From positions 1 to 64,000 of the IMG/VR virus record IMGVR_UViG_3300020312_000068: a stretch of DNA of 64,000 bases. One strand, 5' to 3'. The stretch comes from a virus. Position numbers and translations under genes: made by a program. The notes under the pieces were generated by a model. It saw only the letters and a list, made by a program, of their open reading frames with translations. It was not told where the DNA came from and did not search any database. Below are positions 29,003 to 37,000 of this stretch, in pieces (position 1 is the first letter of the stretch; each line of letters starts with the position of its first letter).

Positions 29003-29078
29003 GGGGGCGTTGCGCCCCCCCTGCCCCGTTTAAAAAGAGTCCCGTTCGTCTAACCTACAAAAGTGGGTACGTGCGGGA
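29003..29078. other. Intergenic inverted repeats
   Basis: GGGGGCG (29003-29009) pairs with CGCCCCC (29013-29019), without a T-run. Next, TCCCG..CGT (29040-29049) pairs with ACG..CGGGA (29069-29078) with a symmetric internal loop. A TATATA -10 candidate follows at 29083-29088 before the gene at 29120. Possibly a terminator plus an operator or RNA leader. Confidence 0.35.
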
Positions 29079-29119
29079 TCGTTATATAGAAAATATTTTT
29101 TCTCAGAAATTTTTGCCCT

Positions 29120-29473
29120 ATGAGCGATCCGAATAAACTTAAACCAGGAAGTTACATAGACACTCAGGGAATGGGTGGTCCTATGACTCCAGAAGATCTT
29201 GCCAAATGGAAGGCATCTCCTGAGTATAAGAAACAGACTTACAAACCCGCCATTGTAAAACCTCGAAGACTATTCACAGATACTTACTGTAAGGAGATGT
29301 CAATATTAATCAACGAGGTACTTGACGCAAGGGAAGGTAAGATGGATTACACATCTTATTTCGATACAGAAGAATTCAAACATCCCGTAACAGAGGATGA
29401 ACCACCTTACAGTAGACCTATCACACATGACTTCGAGAAAAGAGTCCTCAGAAAAATGTTCCCCAAAGACTGA
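29120..29473 (+). CDS. Hypothetical protein (117 aa)
   Basis: The N-terminal third is Gly/Pro/Lys-rich (GSYIDTQGMGGPMTPEDLAK), the middle helical (CKEMSILINEVLDAREGK), the C-terminus charged with FEKRVLRKMFPKD. It overlaps the next gene. No family recognised. Confidence 0.55.
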   Translation: MSDPNKLKPGSYIDTQGMGGPMTPEDLAKWKASPEYKKQTYKPAIVKPRRLFTDTYCKEMSILINEVLDAREGKMDYTSYFDTEEFKHPVTEDEPPYSRPITHDFEKRVLRKMFPKD

Positions 29474-29672
29474 GCATACATTCACCTTTACGGATGAACA
29501 ATTATTATGTCTACAAGTATGCTTACAGAATGCTCCGACACCATATCATATCTCTAAGAAGAAGATAGTTGGTGATCTTGAAGGTATAATAGGTAAACCA
29601 CCTGTCGTCAAGCATCCCCCCTTAAAGGTTGCTAAGTACGATCTATCAAAATATGGGATAACTGATCAATGA
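29427..29672 (+). CDS. Hypothetical protein (81 aa)
   Basis: ATG 29427 is preferred; a longer frame from 29397 lies inside the previous gene. TFTFTDEQLLCLQVCLQNAP is a helix-like segment near the middle, followed by KKKIVGDLEGIIGKPP. The stop overlaps the purN start (ATGA). No family recognised. Confidence 0.5.
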   Translation: MTSRKESSEKCSPKTEHTFTFTDEQLLCLQVCLQNAPTPYHISKKKIVGDLEGIIGKPPVVKHPPLKVAKYDLSKYGITDQ

Positions 29673-30217
29673 GAATAGCAGTACTCTGTTCAGGTTCTGG
29701 TACTAACTTCGAGAACCTCGTAACACAATGCCCTGAGCATGACTTTGTGCTTATGATTTATAATAAAGAAGATTGTGGAGCAATAAAAAGAGCAGACCGC
29801 CTCGGAATACCCCACATACACCTAACAAGTAGGGAAGAAAATGAGATGATAGCACTCTTGACGAACATCAATGTAGAATTAGTTGTACTCGCAGGGTGGA
29901 TGAGGGTGCTATCTTCCGAATTTATCAAAGCATTTCCAAGGCAGATCATTAATATACACCCAAGTCTCTTGCCAAAGTACAAAGGCTTACATGCTATACA
30001 GCAAGCATTAGACGCTGGAGACAATATTACTGGTTGTACTGTTCATTATGTCACTGAAGAATTAGATTCTGGTGAAATAATAGACCAATCACATGTCCAT
30101 ATCTCTAAGGAAGACACTCTAGAGACTCTAACACAACGTGTACAACGTGCTGAACACCGATTGTTACCGTTAGTTGTTAAGCAAATCGAAAGAAATTATG
30201 AATTTGTGTTGAATTGA
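29669..30217 (+). CDS. purN: Phosphoribosylglycinamide formyltransferase
   Basis: 182 residues. Ligand loop CSGSGTNFENL at residues 7-17, catalytic INIHPSLLPKYKG with Asn95 and His97, and LDSGEIIDQ with Asp133 match the Asn-His-Asp triad of GAR transformylase. It transfers a formyl group from 10-formyl-THF to GAR in purine synthesis. It is slightly shorter than bacterial enzymes (~210 residues). purN is a known auxiliary metabolic gene of cyanophages, thought to raise purine supply for genome replication; no other purine genes lie in the window. Confidence 0.92.
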   Translation: MRIAVLCSGSGTNFENLVTQCPEHDFVLMIYNKEDCGAIKRADRLGIPHIHLTSREENEMIALLTNINVELVVLAGWMRVLSSEFIKAFPRQIINIHPSLLPKYKGLHAIQQALDAGDNITGCTVHYVTEELDSGEIIDQSHVHISKEDTLETLTQRVQRAEHRLLPLVVKQIERNYEFVLN

Positions 30218-30236
30218 ACAAATAATGTGTTATAAT
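30209..30236 (+). promoter_or_regulatory. Sigma-70-like promoter
   Basis: TTGAAT at 30209-30214 and TATAAT at 30231-30236 have a 16-bp spacer. The -35 lies at the end of purN. No GTGTCCAC box is present, so it is of a different type from those at 22020-27104. Confidence 0.55.
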
Positions 30237-30261
30237 TACTTGTACAGACCTATACAAACGG

Positions 30262-30471
30262 ATGATTAATCTCGATGAGAAGTATCATAGTTACCTTGGA
30301 GGCAGCAAAACCTTCAAAATTGATGGTGTTAACGAACCCTTAATGGGTTATGGTTATCATTGCGACGGAAATGACATCAAAGGGTACTATGTAACCACAA
30401 CAAACTACAAATTATTCTATAATATGAATGAGCAGTTCATAAAAATGGAGGCTCTCCGTGGAAACGAATGA
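30262..30471 (+). CDS. Hypothetical protein (69 aa)
   Basis: ATG 30262. Beta-rich sequence with SYLGGSKTFKIDGVNEPLMG and GYYVTTTNYKLFYNM. First gene after the promoter at 30209, and overlaps the next. No family recognised. Confidence 0.55.
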   Translation: MINLDEKYHSYLGGSKTFKIDGVNEPLMGYGYHCDGNDIKGYYVTTTNYKLFYNMNEQFIKMEALRGNE

Positions 30472-30742
30472 TACAATGCAACTTCTCCTGGCTCTAAAGA
30501 GTCAGGTAGAAGCACTTGAGAAGAGATTAAACGATATGGAGCTTCTTATGAAGCGTCCAGGTCATGAAGAGTATGAGAAATTAGTCGATGTTGTGCTAGA
30601 ACACGACAAAGATCTCCATGATCCTGTCTATTTGCATGACATGCAAGACAAATACTTTGATTGTGTAGCAGCCTGTGACCCAAATGCTCAGGAAGAATCC
30701 TGTGAAACCGTTTGTAAACCTATTTTAGAGACACATGAGTAA
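30458..30742 (+). CDS. Hypothetical coiled-coil protein (94 aa)
   Basis: Start GTG 30458 lies 6 nt after GGAGG, which decides it over ATG 30476. An N-terminal coiled coil (LLALKSQVEALEKRLNDMEL) is followed by an acidic stretch and a Cys-containing C-terminus (CVAACDPNAQEESCETVC). The four Cys may bind metal. No family recognised. Confidence 0.6.
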   Translation: METNDTMQLLLALKSQVEALEKRLNDMELLMKRPGHEEYEKLVDVVLEHDKDLHDPVYLHDMQDKYFDCVAACDPNAQEESCETVCKPILETHE

Positions 30743-30920
30743 TACAGAAAAGTTCTATCACATATATTACGGGAAAAAACCAATATTTAAAGCGTTAAAC
30801 GAAGAAGAATATGAATTTATCTGGGAAAAACTGATGTGGGTCTATAATGATGACATAAGTTTCGTAGAATTTGAAGAATCTAGAGATGATAAAGCAGAAT
30901 TAGCGGAATCTTCGTTCTGA
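30735..30920 (+). CDS. Hypothetical protein (61 aa)
   Basis: ATG 30735 overlaps the upstream gene by 8 nt. KFYHIYYGKKPIFKALNEEE and FIWEKLMWVYNDD suggest a small beta-alpha protein of a type common in cyanophages. Last gene before the late baseplate cluster. Confidence 0.6.
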   Translation: MSNTEKFYHIYYGKKPIFKALNEEEYEFIWEKLMWVYNDDISFVEFEESRDDKAELAESSF

Positions 30921-30957
30921 AACCCAAAAAAATCGCGAAAAATCGCGTCGTTCGACT

Positions 30958-30964
30958 CTAAATA
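30958..30964 (+). promoter_or_regulatory. Late promoter-like CTAAATA
   Basis: CTAAATA lies 24 nt before ATG 30989 at the entry to the PAAR/gp25/gp6 cluster, matching in place and sequence the elements at 31779 and, with TATAAATA, at 7160 and 51821. Confidence 0.6.
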
Positions 30965-30988
30965 TTTCAAAAATAGGGCGAAAATCCT

Positions 30989-31207
30989 ATGGAAGCAGAA
31001 TTTCAAGCCTTAGAAGGCGATTTTACCATAAAAATTGGTAGAGAGTTGCATAATTACTCTAAAATTTCGGATATTCCCGAAAAATTTGACCATTTGATCA
31101 AGTTTATACCAAATATTCCCGAAAGTCCTCATAGTGAAGAGGATCACGAGCACATTCACAAGTTCACTGACTTCATACATATGTTACAGAGTAGAGAACA
31201 GAAGTAA
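30989..31207 (+). CDS. Hypothetical protein (72 aa) before PAAR
   Basis: First gene of the late cluster, one nucleotide upstream of the PAAR gene. It contains FQALEGDFTIKIGRELHNYS and an acidic/His-rich stretch (HSEEDHEHIHKF). Possibly a baseplate accessory or spike chaperone; no family recognised. Confidence 0.55.
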   Translation: MEAEFQALEGDFTIKIGRELHNYSKISDIPEKFDHLIKFIPNIPESPHSEEDHEHIHKFTDFIHMLQSREQK

Positions 31208-31492
31208 ATGCCTGCAGTTACAAGAATTGGAGACGCAGATGTCTCTCATTGTTCTGGAATGACCAGAGCAGAGGGATCTCCTAACGTCTACTGTAATAAT
31301 ATACCAATATCTCGTCAGGGGGATGTTAATACTTCTCACCTATTACCTGCTCCTATATGTCCTTCCCATGCGGTTGCTATTACAACAGGTAGTACAACCG
31401 TATTTGTAAATGGCAAAGGATGTGGTAGAGTAGGTGATGCTACATGTACCTCTGTTGCAGAGGGATCTGATAATGTATTTGCTGGAGGTTAA
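31208..31492 (+). CDS. PAAR-domain spike tip protein
   Basis: 94 residues, the size of T4 gp5.4. It has the PAAR signature pattern: MPAVTRIGDADVSHC at the start, ISRQGDVNTSHLLPAPICPS, then VFVNGKGCGRVGDATCTSV and a final SDNVFAGG. PAAR proteins fold into a cone that caps the central spike, with a metal bound near the tip by His and Cys residues. Partner would be the spike-like protein at 2475. Confidence 0.9.
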   Translation: MPAVTRIGDADVSHCSGMTRAEGSPNVYCNNIPISRQGDVNTSHLLPAPICPSHAVAITTGSTTVFVNGKGCGRVGDATCTSVAEGSDNVFAGG

Positions 31493-31494
31493 TT

Positions 31495-31641
31495 ATGGCT
31501 AAAACAAAAGGAACTTGGATGAACACCAATACTATTGAGGCGAAACCAAAGAAAACGAGACAGGGAAACTCTAAAAATTCCAAATATAGTGCTACTGCAA
31601 GGAACCATGCCAGAAAACAATACAAAGGGCAAGGCAAATAG
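31495..31641 (+). CDS. Small basic protein (48 aa)
   Basis: ATG 31495, 2 nt after the PAAR stop, to TAG 31641. Very basic: KPKKTRQGNSKNSKYSATAR and RKQYKGQGK. Small proteins of this type are frequent at this position in cyanophages. It overlaps the next gene. Function unknown. Confidence 0.55.
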   Translation: MAKTKGTWMNTNTIEAKPKKTRQGNSKNSKYSATARNHARKQYKGQGK

Positions 31642-31786
31642 AATAATTAACGGTGTAAGGAACCATAATGTTCCCGTAGATATGGGTGATAACTTCTACG
31701 AGAACGGAAATGAGTACTGCAAGTACCTTATTACAGACCCCAGAAGCGATGTCTATCTGCGGAACTCGAAAAAAGTGTCTAAATAG
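31607..31786 (+). CDS. Hypothetical protein (59 aa)
   Basis: ATG 31607 follows AAGGA; the longer frame from 31535 lies in the preceding gene. It contains NRIINGVRNHNVPVDMGDNF, then CKYLITDPRSDVYLRNS. The CTAAATA of the gp25 promoter overlaps its end. No family recognised. Confidence 0.5.
   Translation: MPENNTKGKANRIINGVRNHNVPVDMGDNFYENGNEYCKYLITDPRSDVYLRNSKKVSK
31779..31785 (+). promoter_or_regulatory. Late promoter-like CTAAATA
   Basis: CTAAATA lies 25 nt before ATG 31811 of the gp25 gene. Confidence 0.6.
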
Positions 31787-31810
31787 ATTGAGGTCGATTA
31801 ATATTAAGGA

Positions 31811-32203
31811 ATGGCAGTAACGAGTAGCCGTACGTTCAAGGATTTTGACCTTACATTTAGGCGCAATCCTATTACGAACGACGTAAATACTCTTAAGAAT
31901 GAAAACGCTATCAAAGAGTCTGTAAAGAACATTGTTCGATACAACTTTTATGAGAAGCCTTTTCTGCCGAATTATGGTGGCAACGTATATGGTGCCCTAT
32001 TTGAGTTATATGATGCCCGTAGTTCAGGATTACTTGAAGCACAGATCCAGAACTGTATAAACAACTACGAACCACGAGTCGTTTGCTATAACGTCATCAC
32101 AGCGTTTGATGAGGATTATAATGACTTACGTGTGGAGATATATTATCTAATTACAGGTCTTCCTAATATAATAGACACCTTGGAGGTAATACTGAAGCGG
32201 TAA
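31811..32203 (+). CDS. gp25: gp25-like baseplate wedge protein
   Basis: 130 residues, nearly the length of T4 gp25 (132). AIKESVKNIVRYNFYEKPF and NYGGNVYGALFEL are the family core, followed by NYEPRVVCYNV, which carries the EPR motif of gp25 proteins. It forms part of the baseplate wedge at the sheath-initiation interface. The stop overlaps the gp6 start (TAATG), as in related phages. Confidence 0.92.
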   Translation: MAVTSSRTFKDFDLTFRRNPITNDVNTLKNENAIKESVKNIVRYNFYEKPFLPNYGGNVYGALFELYDARSSGLLEAQIQNCINNYEPRVVCYNVITAFDEDYNDLRVEIYYLITGLPNIIDTLEVILKR

Positions 32204-34074
32204 TGGCACTTACACAAGTAAACTCGTTAGAATTTAACGAGATCAAGGCACAATTAATCGATTATTTGAAGGGTCAGAGTGAATTCTCTGATTATGACTT
32301 CGAGGGATCCTCATTGTCCATTCTTTTAGACGTATTAGCATATAATTCTTACTATTCTGCGGTCAACGCAAACCTATTAGTCAATGAGAACTTCCTAGAC
32401 ACTGCTGTTTTACGTGAGAACGTTGTAAAACTAGCTAAGTTGATAGGATATACCCCTAGAAGTGCTAGAAGTGCCCGTGCGACCTTTACAGTGAAGGTAC
32501 AGACCACTTATGGTAGTGGTGCCAATGGGCGTGGGTATCCTCAGAGTGTTCAGATCAATAAAGGGATCTTCGTTTCCTTCGTAGGGACTGAAGGTAACTT
32601 CATTTTCTCCATTCCTAAAGATTTAATTGTATCCGTTAATACATTAGACGGTGTTGCGACCTTTAATGGTGTCGTAGCATATGAAGGTGTCTTTATAACT
32701 GATACATTCAGGAAAGAGAGTAGTGAGAGACAAAGATTTATCTTAGCAAACGAAACTGCTGACACTTCTTCAATGTCAGTGGAAATTACACGTGGAACTC
32801 TAACAGATGCTTATCTACAGGGTGACGATATCACTGCTATAAACAATGTTAGCAAAGTATTCTTCTTAGAGGAGTCAGAATACAAGAGACCAGAACTTAT
32901 TTTCGGTGATGGGATACTTGGAGAGGCATTAGTCAATGGAGACGTTATAGAAGCGACCTATACGACCTCTCAGGGCAATGGAGCGAACGGTTTGACCTCA
33001 TATTCCTTCGCAGGTACTATTAAGGACTCTCAGAACCAACCTATTACCTCTGGAATCACTCTGACACTCGATGCTGTACCCGATGGTGGTGCTGCTAAGG
33101 AAACTATTGACTCAATTAAGTATTCTGCGCCAAAATTCTACTCTGCTTTCGGTAGAGCAGTTACTACAAAGGATTATGAAGCTATAATTCCCCAAATTTA
33201 CCCAAATGTCCAATCTATTGTTGCTTTTGGCGGGGAAGAGGCAGATCCTCCAGAATACGGTAAAGTGATTGTTGTCATTAAGCCGAAAAACGCGGATAAA
33301 CTGTCTATTTCCGAAAAAGACGCTGTTCAGAAGAAAATTCGCTCTTATTCGGTTGGAGCAGTTGAACCAAAGGTAATGGATCCGTCAATTTTGTATATTG
33401 ACTTGGTTTCATTCGTTTATTTCAACCCAAACATCACTAGACGCACTCAAGAGGAAATTTCTCAAATTGTTTACCGCAATTTAGAGGCATTAAACCTTGC
33501 TGCTGAGTTTAATAAGTTTGGTGGCAAATTTAAGTATTCTAAAGTCCAGAAAATCATTGATGAGGCTGAACCAGCGATTACATCAAACATTACTAGAGTT
33601 AGAATGCGTAAAAACGTACCTGTGACGCTAAGTCAGCGTTTTAACTACAAGGTATGTTTTGGAAACAGAATTAATGCTCAATTAGAAACTCCTACGTTCG
33701 AGACTAACGGTTTTAAACGTGCTGACGGAGGAAATACAGTATTTTACCTAAATGACGATGGTTTGGGTACTGTACGTCTATTCTCGGTCAACGCAGACGG
33801 TTCTAAGTCGTATGTGGGCGGTAATTGGGGCACAGTTGATTATACGATGGGAGAAGTGACTATTAATGACCTTATTATTACTGAGGTTGTTAATTCAACT
33901 GATAATATCATTCAGTTCTCTGTTGTACCTGAATCTAATGACTTAATCTCTCTCAGAGAGACCTATTTGACAATAGGTATAGATAATCTTGTTGTTAATG
34001 TTATTGATGACGAAATTTCCAGTGGTAGCAATACGTCTGGAACAGGCATAATCCCAGAATCAAGTTATAGTTAA
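32203..34074 (+). CDS. gp6: gp6-like baseplate wedge protein
   Basis: 623 residues (T4 gp6: 660). The conserved N-terminus (FEGSSLSILLDVLAYNSYYS, NANLLVNENFLDTAVLRENV) and DYEAIIPQIYPNVQSIVAFG are typical of gp6/gpJ-like proteins that form the inner ring of the baseplate and control its conformational switch. It follows gp25 directly and precedes the giant protein by 3 nt. Codon and base use changes to more CG-containing codons around 33.1-33.8 kb. Confidence 0.9.
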   Translation: MALTQVNSLEFNEIKAQLIDYLKGQSEFSDYDFEGSSLSILLDVLAYNSYYSAVNANLLVNENFLDTAVLRENVVKLAKLIGYTPRSARSARATFTVKVQTTYGSGANGRGYPQSVQINKGIFVSFVGTEGNFIFSIPKDLIVSVNTLDGVATFNGVVAYEGVFITDTFRKESSERQRFILANETADTSSMSVEITRGTLTDAYLQGDDITAINNVSKVFFLEESEYKRPELIFGDGILGEALVNGDVIEATYTTSQGNGANGLTSYSFAGTIKDSQNQPITSGITLTLDAVPDGGAAKETIDSIKYSAPKFYSAFGRAVTTKDYEAIIPQIYPNVQSIVAFGGEEADPPEYGKVIVVIKPKNADKLSISEKDAVQKKIRSYSVGAVEPKVMDPSILYIDLVSFVYFNPNITRRTQEEISQIVYRNLEALNLAAEFNKFGGKFKYSKVQKIIDEAEPAITSNITRVRMRKNVPVTLSQRFNYKVCFGNRINAQLETPTFETNGFKRADGGNTVFYLNDDGLGTVRLFSVNADGSKSYVGGNWGTVDYTMGEVTINDLIITEVVNSTDNIIQFSVVPESNDLISLRETYLTIGIDNLVVNVIDDEISSGSNTSGTGIIPESSYS

Positions 34075-34077
34075 TCC

Positions 34078-37000
34078 ATGCCAGTAGAGCAATCCTCGTG
34101 GAAGGTAGCGTCGTGGGTCACCCCCTCAACTCAGGTAACAGGTGACCTAATTGACTCTACCGTATCACCAGAAAGTAGATCTAGAATTTCCGATAGAATT
34201 GAGGAACAGATTCCTCAGTTTATCAGAGAAGATTATGGTGACTTTGTTACCTTCCTTAAGTATTACTATAAGGGATTAGAGTTAAAGGGCAATCCAGTTG
34301 ATATTGTCCAGAATATAGATGAATACTACAATATAGACAAGTTAAATGAACTTGTAGAGAAGACTACATCGTCATCTGGGATAACTTCTACTACAACTAC
34401 CATTGACGTTGCTAATACTAGGGACTTCCCGTCTGAAGGATTGGTAATGATCGATGATGAGATCATATACTACTCAAGTAAGTCTCAGACCCAGTTAAAG
34501 GGGTGTACAAGAGGGTTTCACGCAACAACTAAGGTAGGTACCCTTAAGGAATTTACATTCACTTCATCTATAGCAGCATCACATGACTTTGGTGCTGATG
34601 TAATCAACCTAAACAACCTATTACCTCTATTTTTACTCCAAAGGTTCAGAGATCAGTTTTCTGCGTCTTTCCCATCGAAGTTTGCCGAAGGAATACAGCA
34701 ATCTTCCGTTACTAAGCGTCTTAAGGACTTCTATGCTGCTAAAGGTACTTCTCGTTCCTTTAAGTATCTCATTAGAGTGCTATTTGGCGTAGAGTCAACT
34801 ATACAGTATCCAAAAGAGAGAATTTTTAAGCCATCTGACGCATTCTACACTGTCAGAGAGGTTATTCGTGCTACAGCAATATCTGGTAACCCAGTAGAGC
34901 TAACTGGAGAGGTTTTATACCAAGCAAACGATCCAAATGACCCAAATGTCAACGATGCGCGGATTTATGTTAAATCTGTAGTTGAAGTCTTCACCGAAGA
35001 TGGAAAAATCTACGAATTGGACGTAGATACGGAAAATGGTGCTGGAACGTTCACTACTCCGTACAAATCAATCCTTACTGAAGATGTAAGCTCCAATTTA
35101 GACGAAGATGTCATTTCTGTTGACTCTACTATCGGTTGGCCTGAGAAAAACAGTAGTTTCCGTGTTAATAACGAGATTATTGAATATACTGACAAAACAG
35201 TTACTCAATTCCTTGGTTGTACCCGTGCTAGACAGAATACGACCAATGCTCCTCATATTGCGGGTTCTGAAGTCAGTTCATCCTTTGAAATTTACGGATA
35301 TTCCAATAGAGACCAAACTAAGATCAGTTTGAAGGTTTATGGCGGTACTAGAGGTGTTGAACTTGTTTCTGGCGGTAGATATTACCTTCAAGACTCAAAA
35401 GTCACTACTCCTGCTGCTCCAGGCTTCGATTCACTCGATCCCCTCTGGGATAGCTTCGTTTATAACGTTAAGAAGCTTGTAAACGCAACTGGGGCGGTTT
35501 TAGACGCTCCTAACAACGATGGAAGCGTTGTAGTTACAATAAGTACGGATCAAGACCATTTCTTCAAGCGTGACGACATAGTTACGATTTTAAACGCTCC
35601 AGAAGACGTATATAACTCACAATTCCGAGTTTTGGGTGTTGGTAGCAATCAAAGCTTCCAAATCCTACTTCCTTCGACTCCAATCGCAGGAGTTAACCAA
35701 ACTTTCCTCTGTGCGCGAGAATTTGCGAAATCTACGTCTTCAGACACTTCAATTCGCACAAAAGTCGAAAATACGCCTTCTGACGTTCAAAATGTCTATA
35801 GATCTTCTGAAAACGCGATTATTGCGTCTCCAGGAATTCCTGGACACGAAATCGGTCCATTTGGAGCTGGAGATCTAGATCCAGGCAATCAACGCTATTT
35901 GAAGCGAATTCCGCTTACTACAATCACAAAATCGATAAAAACGGCAACTCCAGTCGGTCAAGTCGGAATTGGCGTTAATGGAGTTCCATTTTTCTCATAT
36001 AAGTCGGAAAACACGAAATTATACGGTGGAGTCAAATCTATTACCGTTATTAACCCAGGTGACGGATATGACATCACAAATCCACCAATAGTTGAATTTG
36101 AACCTATATGGCGTGCTGGAACCAATTTTAACCTTAATCAAAGAATTAGAAACAGTTTAGGATACAGATATAAGAATATCGGTAGTGGAAAGAGTGCTGA
36201 ACTTGGTAGTGAGCCAACTCATACAAATGCTAACTTAGTACAAGATGGTTCTTGTATATGGCAATATGAGGGTATATCTGCTGAGGCAACTGTTAGTGTG
36301 TCTGGTCGTGTATATGCTATCAACGTAACTAACGGTGGTTCTGGATATACATCTGTACCTACAGTGTCTATTACAGGTGGTGGTGGGACTACACAGGCAT
36401 CTGCTACTGCTACGGTTACTAATGGTGTCGTTAATGCCATCTCAGTGACTGCTGAAGGTACTGGGTATACATCTGCCCCCACAGTCACTATTACTGGTGG
36501 TGGAGGCATCGATGCGACTGCTACAGCAGTTGTTCGTGGTGGATTGACCGCTGAGGGTATTACAATAACAAATCCTGGATCTAACTATGATACTAGACCA
36601 TTTGTTACTCTAATATCAGGTAGTGGTGCTGTTGCTTATCCATCTATTGTTAATGGTAGAATTGTTTCTATCATCCTGACATTTGGTGGTAGTAACTACT
36701 ATGGTCCTCCTGACGTTGTTATTACTGGTGATGGTGTTGGTGCTGTTGCTTTTGCGACTATTGATGGAAGTACCCAGACAGTTACCTCTGTTACTGTCAC
36801 TAATGGTGGTATTGGATATACTGCTGGTAAAACATTTGTAAATATCGTTTATCCAGGATCTGGTGCTACTTTCCAGGTTGAACTTCCAATATTAACCGAA
36901 AATACTGCTGCTACTCCAGAAGAACTTGGTGTAACTACAAATGAACTTGTAGCACCTAAAACAGCTGACCTTAATAATGGAGTTTCCATTAAAGGTGCTA

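Noticed and set aside
36219-36509. Minus-strand frames inside the giant gene (for example 36219-36509 and 49800-50066)
   Set aside because: Pro/Val/Thr-rich shadows of the GSGY repeats, without start signals.
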